Source of the DNA: Trinickia mobilis
GTDB taxonomy: Bacteria; Pseudomonadota; Gammaproteobacteria; Burkholderiales; Burkholderiaceae
Direction: 5' to 3'
NCBI RefSeq assembly: GCF_017315705.1
Contig: NZ_JAFLRF010000011.1
Coordinates: forward strand, 178,410 to 242,409
Length of the DNA: 64,000 nucleotides
Made by a program: the position numbers and the translations under genes. The stretch's first letter is position 1; each line of letters starts with the position of its first letter. Positions 10,249 through 19,147 of the stretch are shown one piece after another. Under the pieces are notes generated by a model. It saw only the letters and a list, made by a program, of their open reading frames with translations. It did no database searches and was not told where the DNA came from.

Positions 10249-11718
10249 ATGGAGTGGGAAGTCGTTATCGGCCTGGAGACGCACACACAGCTCTCGACGG
10301 CCTCGAAGATTTTCTCGGGCGCCTCGACGCAATTCGGCGCCGAGCCGAACACGCAGGCGTGCCCCGTCGATCTCGCGCTGCCGGGCGTGCTGCCGGTGAT
10401 GAACAAGGGCGCCGTCGAGCGCGCGATCCGCTTCGGTCTTGCGATCGGCGCGACGGTCGCGCCGCGCAGCATCTTCGCGCGCAAGAATTATTTCTACCCC
10501 GATCTGCCGAAGGGCTACCAGATCAGCCAGTACGAGATCCCCGTCGTGCAGGGCGGCCAGATCACGATTCAGGTGCCGGCCAACGACAAGGCCGGCACAG
10601 CCGCGTACGAGAAGACCGTCAACCTCACGCGCGCTCACCTCGAAGAGGACGCCGGCAAGTCGCTGCATGAAGACTTCGCGGGCATGACCGGCATCGACTT
10701 GAATCGCGCCGGCACGCCGCTGCTCGAAATCGTCACCGAGCCGGAAATGCGCAGCGCCGCCGAGGCGGTGGCGTACGCGAAGGCGCTTCATGGGCTCGTC
10801 ATGTGGCTCGGCATCTGCGACGGCAACATGCAGGAAGGCTCGTTCCGCTGCGACGCGAACGTGTCGGTACGTCCGGTTGGGCAGAAGGCATTCGGCACGC
10901 GCGCGGAGATCAAGAACCTGAACTCGTTCCGCTTCCTCGAAGAAGCGATCCAGTACGAAGTGCGCCGCCAGATCGAGCTGATCGAAGACGGCGGCACCGT
11001 CGTGCAGGAAACGCGTCTGTACGATCCGGACAAGCGCGAAACGCGCTCGATGCGCAGCAAGGAAGACGCGCACGACTACCGCTATTTCCCCGACCCCGAC
11101 CTGATGCCGCTCGTGATCGACGCGGCGTGGGTCGAGCGCGTGAAGGGCGAGATGCCCGAGTTGCCCGCCGGCATGCAGAAGCGCTTCGTCGACCAATACG
11201 GCGTGACGCCGTACGACGCCGGCGCGCTGACGTCGAGCAAGGCGATGGCGGCGTACTTCGAGGCGGTCGTCGCGAAAGCCGGGGTTGCGCAGGCAAAGAC
11301 GGCGGCGAACTGGCTGATGGGCGAAGTGTCGTCGCAACTGAACCGCGACGGGCTCGACATCGCCGACAGCCCCGTCTCCGCCGCGCAGCTCGCGCTGGTG
11401 CTGCAACGCATCGCCGACGGCACGATCTCGAACAAGATCGCGAAGGAAATTTTCCTCGCGATCGGGGACGAGCGCGCCACCGACGAAGCCGCCGCCGACC
11501 GCATCATCGAAGCGAAAGGCTTGAAGCAGATCTCGGATACCGGCGCGCTGGAAGCGATCATCGACGAAGTGCTTGCCGCGAACCAGAAGTCGGTCGAGGA
11601 ATTCCGCGCGGGAAAGGAAAAGGCGTTCAACGCGCTGATCGGCCAGGCGATGAAGGCGACCAAGGGCAAGGCGAACCCGCAGCAGGTCAACGAGCTGCTG
11701 AAGAAGAAGCTGTCTTGA
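10249..11718 (+). CDS. gatB: Asp/Glu-tRNA amidotransferase subunit B
   Basis: A 489-residue subunit that binds the mischarged tRNA and phosphorylates Glu or Asp before transfer of ammonia from GatA. Family marks are the N-terminal [31 protein letters not shown], and [13 protein letters not shown], with the C-terminal GatB/Yqey helical domain ending [16 protein letters not shown]. Two in-frame ATGs occur at 10243 and 10249. The second has the better-placed GGGAGG and gives the N-terminus usual for the family. The first overlaps the gatA stop by ATGA. Confidence 0.97.
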   Translation: MEWEVVIGLETHTQLSTASKIFSGASTQFGAEPNTQACPVDLALPGVLPVMNKGAVERAIRFGLAIGATVAPRSIFARKNYFYPDLPKGYQISQYEIPVVQGGQITIQVPANDKAGTAAYEKTVNLTRAHLEEDAGKSLHEDFAGMTGIDLNRAGTPLLEIVTEPEMRSAAEAVAYAKALHGLVMWLGICDGNMQEGSFRCDANVSVRPVGQKAFGTRAEIKNLNSFRFLEEAIQYEVRRQIELIEDGGTVVQETRLYDPDKRETRSMRSKEDAHDYRYFPDPDLMPLVIDAAWVERVKGEMPELPAGMQKRFVDQYGVTPYDAGALTSSKAMAAYFEAVVAKAGVAQAKTAANWLMGEVSSQLNRDGLDIADSPVSAAQLALVLQRIADGTISNKIAKEIFLAIGDERATDEAAADRIIEAKGLKQISDTGALEAIIDEVLAANQKSVEEFRAGKEKAFNALIGQAMKATKGKANPQQVNELLKKKLS

Positions 11719-11772
11719 TGGCGTTTTGATCGAAATGAATCGCCGGCTCGCAGGAGCCGGCGCGATGTGACA

Positions 11773-11818
11773 ACGGGCTGTTGCCGGACCTGAATACGGG
11801 GCGACGGCCCGTTTTGTT
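11773..11818 (+). terminator. Rho-independent terminator after gatB
   Basis: A 13-bp stem (arms 11773-11785 and 11800-11812, two G-T pairs, 14-base loop) is followed by TTTGTTT. It lies 55 bases after the gatB stop and before the ppk2 gene. Confidence 0.85.
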
Positions 11819-11866
11819 TGGGCTGGCCCATCACGGGCCCGGCAACCCGATCCCAGGGGAGTGCGC

Positions 11867-12706
11867 ATGTCGAAGCAACCGAATCTGGACGACTTTCGCG
11901 TCCCGTACACCGGCAACGGCAAGAAAACCGAGAAATTCGCGCTGACCGATTTCGACACCGCATCGAAGCCGTTTTCGATGGGATCGAAAGACGCCGACCG
12001 CGCGCGCCTGTCGGAGATCGGCAAGCGCCTCGACGAGCTGCAGGAGCGCCTTCACGCGCAGCGCCGCCAGCGCGTGCTGCTGGTGCTGCAGGGCATGGAC
12101 ACGAGCGGCAAGGATGGCACCGTGCGCGCCGTGTTTCACGAAGTCGATCCGCTCGGCTTGCGCATCGTGCCCTTCAAGGCGCCAACGCCGATCGAGACCG
12201 CGCACGATTTCCTGTGGCGCGTGCATGCGAACGCGCCGGCGGCCGGCGAACTGACGGTCTTCAACCGCAGCCACTACGAAGACGTGCTCGTGCCGCGCGT
12301 GCTCAAGCAGATCGACGCCGCCGAGATCGAGCGCCGCTACCAGCACATCCGGCAATTTGAGGAACTGCTCGCCGATACGGGCGCAACGATCGTCAAGTGC
12401 TTCCTGCACATCTCGAAGGATGAGCAACGGAGCCGCTTGCAGGCCCGCATCGACGATCCGACGAAACACTGGAAGTTCGACGTCTCGGACATCGAAGCGC
12501 GCGAGTACTGGGACGCGTATCAGGAAGCCTATCGCGACGCGCTCGCGGCAACTTCGACGGAATACGCGCCGTGGTACGTGATTCCCGCCGATTCGAAAAC
12601 GCACCGCAACCTGATGATCGCCGAGCTGCTGCTGCGCGTGTTCGAGGGCATGAAGCTCGAATACCCGCCCGCGAAGGAATCGCTCAAAGGCGTCAAGGTC
12701 GAATGA
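11867..12706 (+). CDS. ppk2: PPK2-family polyphosphate kinase / nucleotide phosphotransferase
   Basis: A 279-residue one-domain PPK2 enzyme, which uses polyphosphate to phosphorylate nucleotides. The Walker A loop GMDTSGKDG, the lid region beginning HEVDPLGLRIVPFKAP and the Walker B-type NRSHYEDV are present, and a basic segment follows. Length fits the class of short PPK2 enzymes; whether it acts on AMP, ADP or both cannot be decided here. The ATG at 11867 has AGGGGA six bases upstream; a GTG at 11861 is less likely. It stands alone after the gatB terminator and 72 bases before exonuclease III. Confidence 0.93.
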   Translation: MSKQPNLDDFRVPYTGNGKKTEKFALTDFDTASKPFSMGSKDADRARLSEIGKRLDELQERLHAQRRQRVLLVLQGMDTSGKDGTVRAVFHEVDPLGLRIVPFKAPTPIETAHDFLWRVHANAPAAGELTVFNRSHYEDVLVPRVLKQIDAAEIERRYQHIRQFEELLADTGATIVKCFLHISKDEQRSRLQARIDDPTKHWKFDVSDIEAREYWDAYQEAYRDALAATSTEYAPWYVIPADSKTHRNLMIAELLLRVFEGMKLEYPPAKESLKGVKVE

Positions 12707-12778
12707 CCGCCATCGCGCGACGCACGGCGCTTCGCGCATCGAACCGACTCCATTCACCGACAAGAACCAGGGAACACC

Positions 12779-13558
12779 ATGCTGCGTGTGATTACCGCCA
12801 ATCTGAACGGCATCCGCTCCGCCGCGAAAAAGGGCTTTTTCGAGTGGTTCGGCGAGCAGAAGGCCGACGTGCTTTGCGTGCAGGAACTGAAGTGCTCGCA
12901 GGACGACATGACGCCCGAGTTTCTCGCGCCGCACGGCTTTGCCGGCTACTTCCAGCATGCGGAGAAAAAAGGCTATAGCGGCGCGGGCGTCTATACACGC
13001 CACGAACCCGACGATGTGATCATCGGCTTCGGCAGCGAAGAGTTCGACCCGGAAGGGCGCTATGTGGAGGCGCGTTTCCGCAAGCTGTCGGTGGTGTCGG
13101 TGTACGTGCCGTCCGGCTCGAGCGGCGACGATCGCCAGCAGGCGAAGTACCGCTTCATGGACGAGTTCATGCCTCACCTCGCGGCGCTCTCCAAAAAGCG
13201 CGAAGTGATCCTGTGCGGCGACGTGAACATCGTCCACAAGGAAATCGACATCAAGAACTGGAAGAGCAATCAGAAGAATTCGGGCTGCCTGCCCGAAGAG
13301 CGCGCGTGGCTGACCCATCTCTTCGACGAAGTCGGCTACGTCGACGTGTTCCGCACGCTCGATCAGCGGCCCGAGCAGTACACGTGGTGGAGCAATCGCG
13401 GGCAGGCGTATGCGAAGAACGTCGGGTGGCGGATCGACTATCAGATCGCGACGCCGGGCATCGCGGGCACGGCGAAAAGCACGTCGATCTTCCGCGATAT
13501 CAAGTTCAGCGACCACGCGCCGCTGACGGTCGATTACGACCATAAGGTGAAGGGTTGA
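12779..13558 (+). CDS. xthA: Exodeoxyribonuclease III (AP endonuclease family)
   Basis: A 259-residue member of the exonuclease III/AP endonuclease family for base-excision repair: it cuts 5' to abasic sites and trims 3' ends. Visible are NLNGIRSA at the N-terminus, the metal ligand in QELKCSQDD, LCGDVNIVHKEID, WWSNRGQAYAKNVGWRIDY, and the catalytic SDHAPL near the C-terminus. An AGGGAA lies before the ATG. It is convergent with the M48 protease gene across a GC-rich hairpin. Confidence 0.95.
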   Translation: MLRVITANLNGIRSAAKKGFFEWFGEQKADVLCVQELKCSQDDMTPEFLAPHGFAGYFQHAEKKGYSGAGVYTRHEPDDVIIGFGSEEFDPEGRYVEARFRKLSVVSVYVPSGSSGDDRQQAKYRFMDEFMPHLAALSKKREVILCGDVNIVHKEIDIKNWKSNQKNSGCLPEERAWLTHLFDEVGYVDVFRTLDQRPEQYTWWSNRGQAYAKNVGWRIDYQIATPGIAGTAKSTSIFRDIKFSDHAPLTVDYDHKVKG

Positions 13559-13587
13559 GGCTACCCGGGCCGACGCGCACGACGCAT

Positions 13588-13620
13588 GCGGCGCGGCGAT
13601 CGAACGGCGCGCCGCGCCGC
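13588..13620. terminator. GC-rich hairpin between convergent xthA and M48 protease genes
   Basis: A perfect 10-bp stem (GCGGCGCGGC at 13588-13597 with its complement at 13611-13620) and a 13-base loop fill most of the 66-base gap. There is no T tract on either side, so termination may be Rho-assisted. Confidence 0.45.
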
Positions 13621-13624
13621 TTCG

Positions 13625-14617
13625 TCAGTCGCGCGCTGCGGTGCCCCGGCGTGCCGCGCTGATGCCCGCGTAGTCGGGCAACGAATCGACCGGCACGCCC
13701 TTCGCCTTCGCGTACAGCACGAGCATGTCGGGCAGGCGCTTCATGATGTCGTGACGCCGCGCCGCGCTGTACGGGTGCACGTAGATGAAGCCTTGCTCCT
13801 TGTTCGCGTGCGTCGCAGCGGCGAGCTTGTCCCATAGCGTGACCGCCGCGCGCGGGTCGAAGTCCGCGCGCGCGGCGATGTCGCTGCCGATCACGTCGGC
13901 CTCGGTTTCGTCGGTCGGCGTATAGCGCATCGCAAGGAGCTGCGAGCCGATGCCGAGCGGCGTCGCGCCCAGATCGGCGAGGCCGAAGAGCTGCGGAATC
14001 GTCCCGGCGCCAAGCTGCGCCGACTGCTGCTCGCCGAGCCGTTCGCGCGCATGTTCGCGCAGCGCATGCGCGATTTCGTTGCCGAACAGCACGCCGAGTT
14101 CGTCTTCGTTCAGATGCACGCGATCCAGCAGCCCGCTGTAGACGACGATCTTGCCGCCCGGCAGGCAGTACATGCGGATCTCCGTCGAGCGGACCACGTT
14201 GACTTCCCACCTCCAGTTCTTCACGCGGTCGTTCCACTTCAACGCGTACGGCGTCACCCTCGCGGCGATGTCGCGCGCGAGTTTGACGCGCGGATCGGAA
14301 TCCGGCAGCAGGCGGCCGGTTTGTTCGGCGCCGTGCAGGATGTCGGCGTATTCATCGGCGGCCTGTTCGTCGAGCACCGGAGACGGGATCAGATTGCGGA
14401 ACGTGGTCGCGTTGCCGAAGCGCACCTGCAGATTGCGGTCCGGTTGATAGGCGGCAGCCGCTGCGGGTGCGCTTGCCGCAGGGGCGGGCGGCGCACTTGC
14501 GGGCGTAGTGGACGCTGCCTCTGCTGCAACAGCGGCGACCGACAGGTTCGAAAGCAGCGCTGCGGCACAGAGAAGCACCGCAACGCGCCGTAGTGCCGAC
14601 GCAGCCGATGCGCTCAC
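13625..14617 (-). CDS. Periplasmic M48-family peptidase homologue with altered HEXXH
   Basis: A 330-residue secreted or lipid-anchored-type M48 (LoiP/BepA-like) peptidase. A hydrophobic signal segment at about 10-30 is followed by an Ala/Pro linker, then the M48 domain: MYCLPGGKIVVYSGLL, the zinc helix region, and the ETEAD third-ligand motif. The expected HEXXH reads NEIAH here: the first His is Asn, although the downstream REHARER and ETEAD are kept. The start is a GTG at 14617 with GGAGGG upstream, overlapping the ampG stop as GTGA, so it is coupled to ampG. It may have reduced or no zinc protease activity. Confidence 0.85.
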   Translation of the reverse strand: MSASAASALRRVAVLLCAAALLSNLSVAAVAAEAASTTPASAPPAPAASAPAAAAAYQPDRNLQVRFGNATTFRNLIPSPVLDEQAADEYADILHGAEQTGRLLPDSDPRVKLARDIAARVTPYALKWNDRVKNWRWEVNVVRSTEIRMYCLPGGKIVVYSGLLDRVHLNEDELGVLFGNEIAHALREHARERLGEQQSAQLGAGTIPQLFGLADLGATPLGIGSQLLAMRYTPTDETEADVIGSDIAARADFDPRAAVTLWDKLAAATHANKEQGFIYVHPYSAARRHDIMKRLPDMLVLYAKAKGVPVDSLPDYAGISAARRGTAARD

Positions 14618-15954
14618 GACCGTGCCCTCCACGGCGCGATCATCGGCAACAGCAGCATCCCGGGCAGCGCGAGCACGGCGCAAACGATGAAGTAATCGAA
14701 CCAGCCGATCTGCGCGACGACAAAGCCGCTCGAGGCCGAAGCCAGCGTGCGCGGCACCGAGGCGAGACTCGTGAAGAGCGCGAATTGCGTCGCGGTATAG
14801 CGCGGATCGGTGGTGCTCGCGATATAAGCCGTGAACGCCGCGAGTGTGAGCCCGGTCGAGAACGTTTCGAAGCCGTAGATCAGCGCGAGCGCGGCGGGCG
14901 ACGGGCCGATCTTCGCGAGCCACGCGAAGCCGAGCGTCGACACGATCTGCACGACCCCGAAAATCCACAACCCGCGCGCAATGCCGATCTTCACGAGCCA
15001 CGCGCCGCCGATGATGCCGCCCGCGATGCTGGCCCAGAACGCCGTGGTCTTCGCGATCACGCCGATCTGCGTCTTGTCGAAGCCGATGTCGAGGAAGAAC
15101 GACGTCGACAGCGTGGTCGCCATCGTATCGCCGAGCTTGTAAAGGAAGATGAAGCCGAGCACGAGGAGCGCCGCGCGCCAGCCGTCGCGCGAGACGAACT
15201 CGGAGAACGGCAGCACGATCGCATCGCGCAGATTCTTCGGCGGCGCGCCGTGGATCTCGGGTTCGCGCACGACGAGCGACAGCACCATGCCCGGCAGCAT
15301 GAACGCGGCGGTCACGGCGAACACGACGTTCCACGGCATGTGGTCGGAGAGAATCAGCGCGAGCGAGCCGGGAATCAGCGCGGCGATCTTGTACGCGTTC
15401 ACGTGGACCGCATTGCCGAGCCCTTGTTCGGTGTCGCGCAGCAGTTCGCGCCGGTAGGCGTCGACGACGATGTCCTGGCTCGCGCCGAAGAGCGCAACAA
15501 GCGCCGTGAGCGCGGCCACCGTCCAGATGTCGTTGCGCGGCGAGACGAACCCGAGCGAGGCGATCGCGCCCGCGACGAGCAATTGCGTCACGAGCATCCA
15601 GCCGCGCCGCCGCCCCGGACGCCAGCCGGGCAGGCGCGGGACGTAGCGGTCCATCAGCGGCGCCCAGATGAACTTCCAGGTGTACGGGAACTGGATCAGC
15701 GCAAAGAGGCCGATTTCCTTGAGATTGACCCCTTCCGAGCGCAGCCACGCCTGCACGAGATAGACGAGCGTGAAGAGCGGCAATCCGGACGTGAAGCCGA
15801 GAAAGACGCAGATCAGCATGTGCCGGTTCAGGAACGCCCGCCAGCCGGGATGCGCCTCGTGGGCGCTCAGCGCGGGCGGCTCGTGGTGCTCGGGGTGCTC
15901 GTGCGGCGGCTTCCGGTCCTGTTCCTGTGCCTGCTCATTTGACTGATTGGGCAT
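14614..15954 (-). CDS. ampG: AmpG-family muropeptide permease (MFS)
   Basis: A 446-residue MFS transporter with about twelve hydrophobic segments. AmpG imports GlcNAc-anhydroMurNAc peptides for wall recycling and shapes AmpC beta-lactamase induction. Typical features are GFTSGLPLFTLVYLVQAWLR early, IKFIW-like FIWAPLMDRYVPR, GASQDIVVDAYRRELL and GDTMATTLSTSFFLDIGF. The N-terminus is long and charged, with a His/Glu/Pro-rich stretch before the first helix. It lies 16 bases after metW in a metX-metW-ampG-M48 run. Confidence 0.9.
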   Translation of the reverse strand: MPNQSNEQAQEQDRKPPHEHPEHHEPPALSAHEAHPGWRAFLNRHMLICVFLGFTSGLPLFTLVYLVQAWLRSEGVNLKEIGLFALIQFPYTWKFIWAPLMDRYVPRLPGWRPGRRRGWMLVTQLLVAGAIASLGFVSPRNDIWTVAALTALVALFGASQDIVVDAYRRELLRDTEQGLGNAVHVNAYKIAALIPGSLALILSDHMPWNVVFAVTAAFMLPGMVLSLVVREPEIHGAPPKNLRDAIVLPFSEFVSRDGWRAALLVLGFIFLYKLGDTMATTLSTSFFLDIGFDKTQIGVIAKTTAFWASIAGGIIGGAWLVKIGIARGLWIFGVVQIVSTLGFAWLAKIGPSPAALALIYGFETFSTGLTLAAFTAYIASTTDPRYTATQFALFTSLASVPRTLASASSGFVVAQIGWFDYFIVCAVLALPGMLLLPMIAPWRARS

Positions 15955-15970
15955 GTCTCGTTTGATGGCG

Positions 15971-16579
15971 CTACCCTTTTTTCACGCGATAGACCGCAAG
16001 ACTACCACGCCAGTTAACACCCCACCTCACGGTCTGGCCGCCGTGCAGCACGACGCGGTCCAGAATTTCGATGCCGACTTCCGGCGCGAGCGCCTCGAAG
16101 TCCTTGATCGTCAGCACCCGCACGTTCGGCGTGTTGTGCCACTGGTAAGGCAGCGATTTCGACACCGGCATGCGTCCGTGCAGCACCGACAACCGGTGCG
16201 TCCAGAAGCCGAAATTCGGAAACGACACGATGCATTGCTTGCCGACGCGCACCGTCTCGCGCAGGATCGCGGCGGTCTGGTGGATGGTCTGCAGCGTCTG
16301 CGACAGGATCGCGAAATCGAAGCTGCCGTCCTCGAACAGGCGCAGGCCGTCTTCGAGATTCTGCTGGATCACGTTCACGCCGTTCTTCGCGCACGCGAGC
16401 ACGCCGGCGTCGTTGATCTCGATCCCATAGCCCGAGACTTCGAGCTCTTCGGAGAGGAGCTGGAGCAGGGTTCCGTCGCCGCAGCCGAGGTCGAGCACCG
16501 TCGAGCGCGGCTCGACCCAGCGGGCGATCGCGCGGAAGTCGGAGCGTGCAGTCAGGTTGTCGATAGCGTGCTGGTTCAT
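15971..16579 (-). CDS. metW: Methionine biosynthesis protein MetW
   Basis: A 202-residue class I SAM-dependent methyltransferase-like protein. The glycine-rich SAM loop [15 protein letters not shown], the acidic EINDAGVLA and the [15 protein letters not shown] region are standard MetW. Its ATG overlaps the metX stop by four bases. In Proteobacteria MetW partners MetX in making the activated homoserine ester for homocysteine synthesis; its own chemistry is not settled. Confidence 0.95.
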   Translation of the reverse strand: MNQHAIDNLTARSDFRAIARWVEPRSTVLDLGCGDGTLLQLLSEELEVSGYGIEINDAGVLACAKNGVNVIQQNLEDGLRLFEDGSFDFAILSQTLQTIHQTAAILRETVRVGKQCIVSFPNFGFWTHRLSVLHGRMPVSKSLPYQWHNTPNVRVLTIKDFEALAPEVGIEILDRVVLHGGQTVRWGVNWRGSLAVYRVKKG

Positions 16580-17721
16580 GCGCCCACCTCCTCGGCAATG
16601 CGTTCGTAATAGGCGCGCATCAGGTTGTGATAGCGCGCGTCGTCGAGCAGGAAGGCGTCGTGGCCGTGCGGCGCGTCGATCTCCGCGTAGGTGACCTGCC
16701 GCTTGTGGTCGAGCAGCGCCTTCACGAGCTCGCGCGAGCGCGCGGGGGCGAAGCGCCAGTCGGTCGAGAAGCTCGCGATCAGGTACTTTGCCTGGGTGTG
16801 CGCGAGCGCGGCGGTGAGGTCGCCGTCGAACGCCTTGGCCGGGTCGAAGTAGTCGAGCGCGCGCGTGATCAGGAGGTAGGTGTTCGCGTCGAAGTAGTCG
16901 GCGAACTTGTCGCCCTGGTAGCGCAGGTACGACTCCACCTCGAATTCGACATCGAAGTTGAAGTTGTACTCGTCGAGCGCGCCTTCGGCCCGGCGCAGCG
17001 CGCGGCCGAATTTGGCGGCCATGTCGTCGTCGGACAAATACGTGATGTGGCCGATCATTCGCGCCACGCGCAGGCCGCGCTTCGGCTTCACGCCGTGCGC
17101 GTAGTAGTCGCCGCCGTGGAAGTCCGGGTCCGACAGGATCGCCGAGCGCGCGACCTCATTGAACGCAATGTTTTGCGCGGAGAGCTTCGGCGTCGACGCG
17201 ACCACGATGCAGTGGCCGAGACGCTCCGGATACATCAGGCTCCACGCGAGCGCCTGCATGCCGCCGAGGCTGCCGCCCATCACGGCCGCGAAGCGTTCGA
17301 TGCCGAACGCGTCGGCGACGCGCACCTGAGCGTTCACCCAATCCTCGACCGTGACGACCGGGAAGCTCGCGCCATACGGCTTGCCGGTGGCGGGATTGAG
17401 GCTCATCGGCCCGGTCGAGCCGAAGCACGAGCCGAGGTTGTTCACGCCGATCACGAAGAAGCGGTTCGTATCGAGCGGCTTGCCGGGGCCGACCATGTTG
17501 TCCCACCAGCCGACGTTCTTGGGCTCGTCCGCGTAGACGCCCGCCACGTGATGCGACGCGTTGAGCGCATGGCAAACGAGCACCGCGTTCGAGCGCGCGG
17601 CGTTGAGCGTGCCGTAGGTTTCGACCATGAGGTCGTAGCTGGCGAGCGAGCTGCCGTTTTGCATGGCGAGCGGCTCGGTGAACAGCATTTTTTGTGGAGC
17701 GACGATACCGATCGATTCCAT
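16576..17721 (-). CDS. metX: Homoserine O-acyltransferase MetX
   Basis: A 381-residue alpha/beta-hydrolase-fold enzyme that acylates homoserine, the committed step to methionine. The nucleophile elbow [10 protein letters not shown] and the catalytic Asp-His region [12 protein letters not shown] are present, as is [12 protein letters not shown]. Betaproteobacterial enzymes of this type often use succinyl-CoA, which sequence alone cannot confirm. The ATG at 17721 has an AAGGCGG just upstream. It starts the metX-metW-ampG run and has a long leader with possible alternative pairings. Confidence 0.96.
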   Translation of the reverse strand: MESIGIVAPQKMLFTEPLAMQNGSSLASYDLMVETYGTLNAARSNAVLVCHALNASHHVAGVYADEPKNVGWWDNMVGPGKPLDTNRFFVIGVNNLGSCFGSTGPMSLNPATGKPYGASFPVVTVEDWVNAQVRVADAFGIERFAAVMGGSLGGMQALAWSLMYPERLGHCIVVASTPKLSAQNIAFNEVARSAILSDPDFHGGDYYAHGVKPKRGLRVARMIGHITYLSDDDMAAKFGRALRRAEGALDEYNFNFDVEFEVESYLRYQGDKFADYFDANTYLLITRALDYFDPAKAFDGDLTAALAHTQAKYLIASFSTDWRFAPARSRELVKALLDHKRQVTYAEIDAPHGHDAFLLDDARYHNLMRAYYERIAEEVGA

Positions 17722-17927
17722 TCATTCCGCCTTCTGACAGGGGCGGCTAAATGGTGTCGGCGATGCGCGGGGGAGAGGGTGCGCGGCTGACGACCTCTTT
17801 AGCCGCATTTATAGTGAACCTCAGATTTCGAAGGTTCGCGCGCCCGCAATCGAGTCAGCAAATCGGCGCGCTGTGAATGATTCCGCTGCAAGTGCGCAGC
17901 GAATTTCACGAAAGAGGGCAAAGTATA
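17722..17927 (-). promoter_or_regulatory. Long structured leader of metX with a candidate -10 box
   Basis: On the minus strand a TATACT (17927 to 17922) could serve as the -10 element, giving a leader of about 190 bases. Within it GCGGCTAAA (RNA sense, 17806 to 17798) can pair either with AGCCGC about 12 bases downstream or with a perfect complement at 17751-17743. The two choices exclude each other. This looks like an attenuator or riboswitch, but I recognise no known class. Nothing else is visible in the 310-base gap to the LysR gene. Confidence 0.4.
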
Positions 17928-18031
17928 GCGGAAAAAATTCTGCGGCGACGGCGCCGCGCGCATAGCCGCCATTACGGCGACGGATGCGGCGCGCGTCGCC
18001 TTTGGCGCTCGCTTGCCCGGGCCGCGCGGGC

Positions 18032-18982
18032 TTACAGCAGCAACTCGATCGAATGAAACAGCCGCCGCCGTTCCGGATCGTCCGAGCGCGCGCCCTCGTC
18101 GATCACCTCGCGCAAGCATTCGAGAAAGCACGCCCCGGCCGGGCTCGCTGGCGCGCCGCGGCGCGAGACCACGCTCACGATCGTCTCCTCGACCGTCTCG
18201 CGCAGCGGCAGCGCCCGCAGGTTCTCCTTGCCGATGCTCACCTCGACGAGTGGCCACGGAAAGATGCTGAGCATGTCGGTCTTCGCGAGCAGTCCGAGCA
18301 CGATGGCGAGCGAATGCGCGAGATGAATCGTGCGCGGCACATTCATGCCGTGGCTGAGAAATACGTTCTCGGAGATCGACTCGCGGCTCGCCGGGTCCCA
18401 GTTCAGGACCCATTCGGCGTCTTCGAGTTCGACGAGGTTGCGGCATTGGGCCAGCGGATGATCGCGCCGCGCGACCACGGCCGAGTGCGTCGAAAAGAGC
18501 GGCACGTTCTGAAACTCCGACTGCGGCGACGCGGGCGGCGGCCGTCCAATCGAGAAATCGAGGCTGCCGTCGCGCAGGCGCGGCTGCACAACGGCCAGGA
18601 GCCCCTCGAAGAATTCGAGCTGGACTTCGGGCATGCGCTGCCGGAAGCGCTGCACGGTCTGGGGCAGGAACGTCAGTGCGACCCATGGCGTGACGCCGAT
18701 CGACAGCTTCCCGGCCGAACGCCCGCGCATCGCGTCGAGTTCGGCTTCGGCGCGCGCGAGCTGGCCGAGCACGAGCCGCGCATGGACGACGAGCGCGCGG
18801 CCGTACTCGGTGAACGTGATCCCGCTCGTGCCGCGGATCACGAGCGGCGCGCGCAGGTCGGCTTCGAGTTCGCGCACGGCCTTCGTCGCCGCGGCCGGCG
18901 AGACGCCGAGCGAGCGTGCGGCGGCGCGGATGCTGCCGGTGTCGGCGATCGCCGCGAGCGTGGTGAGTTGATGGAGTTTCAT
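18032..18982 (-). CDS. LysR-family transcriptional regulator
   Basis: A 316-residue LTTR: N-terminal winged helix-turn-helix (TGSIRAAARSLGVSPAAATK at about 15-34), linker helix, then the two-lobed effector-binding domain with VTPWVALTFLPQTV and SIGRPPPASP. It is divergent from an M20 amidohydrolase and an MFS symporter across 165 bases, so it most likely controls them. The effector may be the N-acyl or N-aroyl amino acid handled by those genes, which is inference. Confidence 0.9.
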   Translation of the reverse strand: MKLHQLTTLAAIADTGSIRAAARSLGVSPAAATKAVRELEADLRAPLVIRGTSGITFTEYGRALVVHARLVLGQLARAEAELDAMRGRSAGKLSIGVTPWVALTFLPQTVQRFRQRMPEVQLEFFEGLLAVVQPRLRDGSLDFSIGRPPPASPQSEFQNVPLFSTHSAVVARRDHPLAQCRNLVELEDAEWVLNWDPASRESISENVFLSHGMNVPRTIHLAHSLAIVLGLLAKTDMLSIFPWPLVEVSIGKENLRALPLRETVEETIVSVVSRRGAPASPAGACFLECLREVIDEGARSDDPERRRLFHSIELLL

Positions 18983-19147
18983 CGGACCAAATTGCCTGCC
19001 GCTTGGTGTTCGCTTGGTACTGATCGACGCGTGGAGCTGGCACGCGGCATGGCAACCACAGGTTGCTGCCGCGAAGATTCTACGCCTGTCCGTCGAGCCA
19101 TCCGCTGGCTATGCTGCATCGATGCCAATCATCGAGGAAGACAACGC

